Assembly: GCA_027451305.1 (NCBI GenBank) | Contig: DAIDJQ010000033.1 | Coordinates: forward strand, 1 to 8,968 | Reading direction: 5' to 3' | DNA: 8,968 nt | Source: Cellulomonas sp. | GTDB lineage: Bacteria > Actinomycetota > Actinomycetes > Actinomycetales > Cellulomonadaceae | In this document: piece by piece, positions 5,161 to 8,968 of the stretch | Layout: the number at the start of each line of letters is the position of its first letter | How positions within the stretch are numbered: the stretch's first letter is position 1 | The notes under the pieces: generated by a model | Seen by the model: only the letters and a program-made list of their open reading frames with translations | Database searches by the model: none | What the model was told of the DNA's origin: nothing | Position numbers and translations under genes: made by a program

Positions 5161-6542
5161 GGGGCGCACTGGCGGGACCGCTGCGGCGGCGCCTGCTGCT
5201 GGCGTTCCTCCTGGTGGCGCTGTTCTCCGTGCTCGTGGTCGCGGCAGCGGCGCTGATCGGCGTCGGGTACGGCTTCACGGCCGCCGAGCAGGGTGCCCGC
5301 GACCGGGCGGCGCAGTCAGCGGCCGCGGCGGCCGCGGAGGCGTACCGCACCGCCGCCGGCTGGGGATCGGCCGACCTCTCGCGGGCGGCGGACGTGGCGG
5401 ACGCCGCGGGTGGACGGCTCGTCGTGCTCGACACCGCGGGCGTCGTGGTGCACTCGGCGGGGGCACGCGGACCGGCCGCGACGGGCGGCGCCGGGCAGGC
5501 CGGTGCAGGGCAGGCCGGGGCCGGGCAGGGCGGCACGGGGCAGCGCGTGGCGACCGCGCCCGTCGTCGTGGACGGCGTCGCGGTGGGCACGGTGCGCGTC
5601 GTCTTCGGCGGCTCCGGCGCCACCCGCGGACGGGACGTCGCCTGGACGTGGATCGCGGTCGGCGCCGGGGTGACGATCGCGGTCGCGTGGGGGGTGGGCT
5701 GGTTCGTCAGCCGCGCGCTCACCCGGCCCCTCGGCACGGTGACCGACGCCGCCCGGGCGCTGGCGGCCGGTGACGCCACGGCACGGACACGGCTGACCGG
5801 CACCGGGGAGATCGCCGAGCTGGGCGGCGCCTTCGACGCCATGGCGGACTCCCTCGCCCGCGCCCAGCAGGACCAGCGCACCCTCACGGCGGACGTCGCC
5901 CACGAGCTCCGCACCCCGTTGGCGGCGCTCCAGGCCGGCCTCGAGGAGCTGCGCGACGGACTCGTCGAGCCCGACGCGCACACCCTCGCGGGGCTGCACG
6001 ACCAGTCGCTGCGCCTGGCGCGGCTGGTCGACGACCTGGCCCAGCTCTCCGCGGCCGAGAGCGCCGGCGTCCCGCGCGCGCCCGAGGTGGTCGACCTCGG
6101 GGACCTGGCCCGCGACGCGGTGGCGGCACGGCTGCCGGAGCTGCGCACCGCCGGGCTGAGCGTGGGCACCGAGCTGCAACCCGGGGTGCTCGTGAGCGCC
6201 GACACCGGCCGCCTGCACCAGGCGCTGGGCAACGTGCTGGCGAACGCCGCCCGGTACTGCCGGCCGGGCGACCACGTCCAGGTGCGCGTGCGCGCGGAGG
6301 GCCCGGAGGCCGTGGTCGAGCTGGCCGACTCGGGCCCGGGCATCCCGGCGGACGAGCTCCCGCACGTCTTCGACCGGCTCTGGCGCGGCCGCGCCGGCCG
6401 GTCGGTCGCCGGCTCCGGGATCGGGCTCGCAGTGGCCCGCCAGATCGTGCTGGCGCACCACGGGTCCGTCACGGCCGGCTCCCCCGCGGACGGCGGGACG
6501 ACGATCGTCGTGCGCCTCCCGCTGGCGCCGCCCCCGGCGTGA
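5157..6542 (+). CDS. Sensor histidine kinase (HAMP, HisKA, HATPase_c)
   Basis: 461 residues. TM1 is at about 13-37; an extracytoplasmic domain follows to about 159; TM2 is at about 163-185; the HAMP linker is about 186-237. The H-box DVAHELRTPLAAL carries the phosphorylated H249; the catalytic domain has the N-box (LGNVLANAARYC), G1 (DSGPGIP), F-box (VFDRLW) and G2 (GSGIGLAVARQI). All ATP-binding motifs are present, so it should be active and phosphorylate D52 of the preceding regulator. It starts at GTG inside the regulator's stop region (GTGA), indicating translational coupling. The sensor domain has no recognised ligand-binding fold and includes a 4 x 5-residue G/A/Q repeat at 110-129, resembling the linker of the divergent secreted DUF2202 protein. 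It belongs to the inner-membrane class of kinases; the signal is not known. Confidence 0.95.
   Translation: MRGALAGPLRRRLLLAFLLVALFSVLVVAAAALIGVGYGFTAAEQGARDRAAQSAAAAAAEAYRTAAGWGSADLSRAADVADAAGGRLVVLDTAGVVVHSAGARGPAATGGAGQAGAGQAGAGQGGTGQRVATAPVVVDGVAVGTVRVVFGGSGATRGRDVAWTWIAVGAGVTIAVAWGVGWFVSRALTRPLGTVTDAARALAAGDATARTRLTGTGEIAELGGAFDAMADSLARAQQDQRTLTADVAHELRTPLAALQAGLEELRDGLVEPDAHTLAGLHDQSLRLARLVDDLAQLSAAESAGVPRAPEVVDLGDLARDAVAARLPELRTAGLSVGTELQPGVLVSADTGRLHQALGNVLANAARYCRPGDHVQVRVRAEGPEAVVELADSGPGIPADELPHVFDRLWRGRAGRSVAGSGIGLAVARQIVLAHHGSVTAGSPADGGTTIVVRLPLAPPPA
5484..5543 (+). repeat. Four tandem 15-bp repeats in the kinase sensor domain
   Basis: Four in-frame units, GGCGGCGCCGGGCAG, GCCGGTGCAGGGCAG, GCCGGGGCCGGGCAG and GGCGGCACGGGGCAG, encode GGAGQ, AGAGQ, AGAGQ and GGTGQ (residues 110-129). 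The unit is a whole number of codons, so gain or loss of copies would keep the frame and alter only the length of the extracytoplasmic loop. Confidence 0.85.
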
Positions 6543-6579
6543 GACCCGCGGACCGACCGGGTGCGGCCGGTGCCTGCGG

Positions 6580-7962
6580 TCAGCCGCCGAGGTGGGTGCG
6601 CTCGGGCACGTAGCCCGGTGCGCCGCTGTCGGTCAGCGCGACGTCCCCGGTGGCGACGACGCCCGCCGCGAAGGTCCAGTCCCCGCGCACCGTGAAGGAG
6701 GTCGCCTCGCGCAGCGACGGCGGCCCGGCCGGGAAGTGGGCGTCGAACGCCGAGATCGTCTTGTAGTGCGCCGGGTCGAGGTCGACCAGGGGTGCGGGGT
6801 CCGCGGTCAGCTCCAGGACGGCGGCGTCGGACAGCGCGTACGCGTCCGAGCGCAGCAGCAGCAGGTCGTTCGTCGTCTTCACCGGCAGGAAGCGGGCACG
6901 CGGGACGACGATCGCGGTGGCGCCCTCGAACACCTCGATCGCGGCGCCCATCGCGGACTCGACCTGGACCACCGCCGGAGACGTGGCGTCCGTCGGGTCG
7001 ACGGTCTTGACGTTGCGGATCAGAGGCAGGCCCAGCACGCCCTTGCGGGCGGTCAGGACGCGCCGCAGCGCCGCCAGGTCGAACCACAGGTTGTTGGTGT
7101 GGAAGAACGGGTGCCGGTGCTCGTCGGTGAAGTAGTCCATCTCCTCGGGCGCGGTCTGGGCGGTGTCGCGCAGCACCAGCCGACCGTCGGACCGCCGGAT
7201 CGCCAGGTGGCCGCCCTTGCGGTCGGCCGCCGTGCGCCGGCACAGCTCGGCCGCGTAGGGCGCACCCGACTCGGCGAACCAGCCCGCGATGTGCGGGTCC
7301 GGCGCGGCACCGAGGTTGTCGGAGTTGGACACGGACGCGTAGGCGAAGCCGGCCTCGAGCAGCGCGTCCAGCACACCGGACGCCTCGATGGCCGTGTAGA
7401 GGTCGCCGTGGCCGGGCGGGCACCACTCGAGCGACGGGTCGGCCGGCCAGGACACGGGGGTCAGGTCCTCCGCGAGGAGCTTGGGCTCCCGGTTCTGCAG
7501 GAAGTCGAGCGGGAGCTCGCCCACCTTCAGGTCCGGGTAGGCCGCGAGCGCCGCCAGGCTGTCCTCGCGGGTCCGGAAGGAGTCCATCAGCAGCAGGGGC
7601 AGGCGGGCCCCGTACCTGGCCCTGGCGGTGCGCACCTGCCGGGCGATCACGTCGAGGAAGCTCAGCCCGTCACGCACCGGCAGCAGCGACTTGGCGCGAT
7701 CCATCCCCATCGAGGTGCCCAGACCCCCGTTGAGCTTGATGATCGCGGTGCGGGCGAGGGCGTCACGGGCATCCGTCTCGGGCACCGTGACGGAGTCGAG
7801 CCGCGCCGGGTCCAGCAGAGGGGCGATGTCCGCCTCCCGGATCAGGCCGGTCGCCCCGGCCTCCAGGTCGCGGTAGTACCCGGCGAACACGTCGACCGCC
7901 GCCGGAGCGACGCCCGCCGTGCGCATCTTCTCCTCGGCCAGCCGCAGACCCTCGTCGCTCAT
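6580..7962 (-). CDS. UTP--glucose-1-phosphate uridylyltransferase (UDPGP family)
   Basis: 460 residues. It makes UDP-glucose and pyrophosphate from UTP and glucose 1-phosphate, in the cytoplasm, for glycan, trehalose or galactose metabolism. The nucleotide-binding loop is IIKLNGGLGTSMG (74-86) followed by the RAKS lysine K91; the uridine/sugar region has SNSDNLG (N213-G218) and further on FHTNNLWFDL, SAMGAAIEVF and RFLPVKTTNDLLLL, all characteristic of the eukaryotic-type UDPGP family and unlike short bacterial GalU. Length matches that family. The start at 7962 (MSDEGLRLAEEKM) has GGAAGGG 5 nt upstream; longer readings to 8145 would run through the promoter region shared with methylglyoxal synthase and give unrelated residues. 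A UDP-N-acetylhexosamine pyrophosphorylase is the less likely alternative. It ends 37 bp from the convergent kinase gene. Confidence 0.92.
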   Translation of the reverse strand: MSDEGLRLAEEKMRTAGVAPAAVDVFAGYYRDLEAGATGLIREADIAPLLDPARLDSVTVPETDARDALARTAIIKLNGGLGTSMGMDRAKSLLPVRDGLSFLDVIARQVRTARARYGARLPLLLMDSFRTREDSLAALAAYPDLKVGELPLDFLQNREPKLLAEDLTPVSWPADPSLEWCPPGHGDLYTAIEASGVLDALLEAGFAYASVSNSDNLGAAPDPHIAGWFAESGAPYAAELCRRTAADRKGGHLAIRRSDGRLVLRDTAQTAPEEMDYFTDEHRHPFFHTNNLWFDLAALRRVLTARKGVLGLPLIRNVKTVDPTDATSPAVVQVESAMGAAIEVFEGATAIVVPRARFLPVKTTNDLLLLRSDAYALSDAAVLELTADPAPLVDLDPAHYKTISAFDAHFPAGPPSLREATSFTVRGDWTFAAGVVATGDVALTDSGAPGYVPERTHLGG

Positions 7963-8013
7963 CTCAGCCCTTCCGCACGTGTTCCCGGTACCGACGGGCA
8001 CCGGCCACCCCGC

Positions 8014-8019
8014 AGTATC
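8014..8019 (-). promoter_or_regulatory. Possible -10 element for the uridylyltransferase gene
   Basis: GATACT on the minus strand, 52 nt upstream of the ATG, is the only AT-containing hexamer near a -10 consensus here. No convincing -35 is seen at 17 nt. Confidence 0.25.
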
Positions 8020-8058
8020 CCGTGACGACCCATGAGCCGGGCCCCGGAGCAGTCCCAC

Positions 8059-8064
8059 TAGGTT
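8059..8064 (+). promoter_or_regulatory. Possible -10 element for the methylglyoxal synthase gene
   Basis: TAGGTT fits the actinobacterial TANNNT pattern and lies 58 nt before the ATG at 8123. The -35 region is not recognisable, so this is tentative. Confidence 0.3.
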
Positions 8065-8088
8065 GGTGCCGACGTCGACCGGGGCGCG

Positions 8089-8100
8089 TGCACCGGTGCA
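8089..8100. repeat. 12-bp palindrome in the methylglyoxal synthase leader
   Basis: TGCACCGGTGCA is perfectly self-complementary. It lies between the candidate -10 and the ribosome binding site, where a bound repressor would block transcription. It could be an operator or chance in GC-rich DNA. Confidence 0.4.
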
Positions 8101-8122
8101 GGCACGAGGCTGGAGGACGACC

Positions 8123-8572
8123 ATGCCGGGGTTCACGCACAACATCGCGCTGGTGGCTCACGACAACAAGAAGGTGGAGCTGCTGCGCTGGGCCGAGTTC
8201 AACCGCGGCACCCTCTCGCACCACCACCTGTTCGCAACCGGAACCACCGGCACCATGCTCGAGTACGAGCTCGGCCTGCCCGTCACCCGGCTGCTGTCCG
8301 GGCCGGTGGGTGGCGACCAGCAGGTGGGAGCCAAGATCGCCGAGGGTGCGATCGACATGCTCGTGTTCTTCTGGGACCCGCTGGAGCCGCAGCCGCACGA
8401 CCCCGACGTGAAGGCGCTGCTGCGCATCGGTGCGGTGTGGAACGTGCCGATGGCGTGCAACGTCGCCACCGCCGACATGCTCATCTCGTCCCCGATGCTG
8501 GCCACCGACTGGAACGCCGGCCGCCCGGACATCACGCCCCGCGCCTGGGACGGCGGCGAGCCGACGGCCTGA
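8123..8572 (+). CDS. mgsA: Methylglyoxal synthase
   Basis: 149 residues. It converts dihydroxyacetone phosphate to methylglyoxal and phosphate, a bypass of lower glycolysis used when phosphate is scarce or sugar phosphates build up. The whole set of catalytic and phosphate-binding residues is present: H13 (VAHDNKK), D65 in SGPVGGDQQ, D85 in FFWDPL, H92 and D95 in PHDPDVKALLR. These match the E. coli enzyme's H19, D71, D91, H98 and D101 with a constant offset of six, so there are no gaps across the core. NVPMACNVATAD near the end is also family-typical. The ATG has GGAGG 6 nt upstream. The gene stands alone, divergent from the uridylyltransferase, and is followed by a long hairpin. Cytoplasmic; a homohexamer in known members. 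Confidence 0.96.
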   Translation: MPGFTHNIALVAHDNKKVELLRWAEFNRGTLSHHHLFATGTTGTMLEYELGLPVTRLLSGPVGGDQQVGAKIAEGAIDMLVFFWDPLEPQPHDPDVKALLRIGAVWNVPMACNVATADMLISSPMLATDWNAGRPDITPRAWDGGEPTA

Positions 8573-8617
8573 GCCGGCCCCTCGGTCGGGCGCCAGAGCC
8601 TGGCCCTACATGACGTA

Positions 8618-8655
8618 GGCGGCGGGATCGACGCACTCACGTCGTTCCCGCCGCC
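8618..8655 (+). terminator. Long hairpin after methylglyoxal synthase
   Basis: Arms GGCGGCGGGA/TCCCGCCGCC continue, after one T-T mismatch, into CGACG/CGTCG around a CACTCA loop: 15 paired positions. It lies 45 bp after the stop codon and is followed by CCGGAGG rather than a T-run. Confidence 0.65.
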
Positions 8656-8667
8656 CCGGAGGCGATG

Positions 8668-8683
8668 GCGCGCCCCTGCGCGC
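8668..8683 (-). terminator. Possible terminator of the small membrane protein gene
   Basis: GCGCGC on both sides of a 4-nt loop, 20 nt past the stop of the minus-strand gene ending at 8704. The short GC stem could be accidental. Confidence 0.3.
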
Positions 8684-8703
8684 ACCGCATGGGCCGGCCC
8701 GGC

Positions 8704-8859
8704 TTACACGGTCGAGCGACCCCGGCCCACCAGCCAGCCGATCAGGCTGATGACCAGGAGTGCGATGCCGATCCAGAGCAGGATCTTCGCCGCGGTGACG
8801 GCGACGCCGAGGACGATCATGACGACGCCGACGATGATGAGGACGAGCCACAGAGCCAT
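8704..8859 (-). CDS. Small two-helix membrane protein, unknown function
   Basis: 51 residues, almost all hydrophobic: helix one at about 3-22, a single lysine at K25, helix two at about 26-44, then a short positive tail (GRGRSTV). The shape, size and the central ILLWIGIALLVI stretch recall short actinobacterial membrane proteins of the DUF6131 kind, but I cannot confirm the family. The ATG at 8859 is preferred over an in-frame ATG at 8901 because GAAGGGAG lies 7 nt upstream and the longer reading adds a non-helical Arg-rich stretch. In the message GGGA-GCTC-TCCC sits right against the ATG and could pair over the ribosome binding site. No operon partner is seen inside the window. Confidence 0.65.
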   Translation of the reverse strand: MALWLVLIIVGVVMIVLGVAVTAAKILLWIGIALLVISLIGWLVGRGRSTV

Positions 8860-8968
8860 GGGAGAGCTCCCTTCGCTGAGCGGACGGCGGCGGTGAGCCA
8901 CCTGTGAACGATCGTCACCCGGGTGGTGGGGCTTCGCATCCGGAACGATTCGTGGCCGCGGTCCGGGG
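8860..8968. other. Upstream region of the small membrane protein gene
   Basis: It contains an interrupted palindrome, GTGA-A-CGATCG-TCAC at 8904-8918 (a perfect 14-bp palindrome but for one inserted A), which may be an operator. No clear promoter hexamers or start of another gene are visible before the window ends. Confidence 0.35.

Noticed and set aside
2908..5169. A 753-codon minus-strand frame extending upstream of DUF2892 through the rhodanese and response regulator.
   Set aside because: Only its last 71 codons match a real protein; the GTG at 3123 with its GGAGG site is the real start, and the rest lies opposite proven genes.
6543..6579. Possible terminator between the convergent kinase and uridylyltransferase genes (ACCGG, 6-nt loop, CCGGT at 6556-6571).
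   Set aside because: A 5-bp stem is too weak to separate from chance in DNA this rich in G and C.
5138..7426. A 762-codon minus-strand frame spanning the kinase gene.
   Set aside because: It crosses two well-supported genes in other frames and shows no domain of its own.
6592..8025. A 477-codon plus-strand frame opposite the uridylyltransferase.
   Set aside because: Low-complexity Arg/Gly/Val-rich shadow; the minus strand carries the UDPGP motifs in order.

Overview
The window is very GC-rich, uses GTG starts freely, has strong GGAGG-type ribosome binding sites and gives actinobacterial-looking proteins throughout. A facultatively fermentative high-GC actinobacterium, perhaps of the Cellulomonadaceae, fits best; the lineage is an inference from gene content and composition, not from a marker gene.

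Layout, left to right. (1) Positions 1-2291, minus strand: a large modular redox protein cut off by the left edge. It has an N-terminal [2Fe-2S] domain, a GltD-like FAD/NAD(P)H oxidoreductase with its own Cys-rich cluster region, two ferredoxin-type [4Fe-4S] motifs, and the beginning of an [FeFe]-hydrogenase H-domain. (2) Positions 2523-3570: a small sulfur/redox locus. A DUF2892 membrane protein and a thioredoxin form a minus-strand operon, and a single-domain rhodanese is divergent on the plus strand. The 123-bp gap between them holds a CsoR/CstR-type inverted repeat, ATACCCC-AG-GGGGTAT. Rhodanese plus DUF2892 are the two halves of the YgaP architecture, here as separate genes on either side of one operator. 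A perfect 15-bp-arm hairpin ends the rhodanese gene and faces the convergent neighbour. (3) Positions 3612-6542: a secreted DUF2202 (ferritin-like) protein, divergent from an OmpR-family response regulator that overlaps its sensor histidine kinase by 4 bp (GTGA). The divergent gap carries two head-to-tail 11-bp repeats that resemble an OmpR-type binding site. The DUF2202 linker and the kinase's extracytoplasmic domain share an unusual Gly/Ala/Gln-rich composition. (4) Positions 6580-8572: a eukaryotic-type (UDPGP family) UTP-glucose-1-phosphate uridylyltransferase on the minus strand, divergent from a complete methylglyoxal synthase on the plus strand. (5) Positions 8704-8859: a 51-residue membrane protein on the minus strand.

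Taken together, the window holds hydrogen/NAD(P)H redox chemistry, sulfane-sulfur handling, envelope sensing by a two-component system, and two sugar-phosphate enzymes (glucose-1-phosphate to UDP-glucose; dihydroxyacetone phosphate to methylglyoxal). Gaps between genes are all under 300 bp. No RNA genes, insertion sequences, CRISPR arrays or phage genes were seen. The most distinctive points are the hydrogenase-GltD fusion, the split YgaP-like locus with its operator, and the DUF2202/two-component pair.
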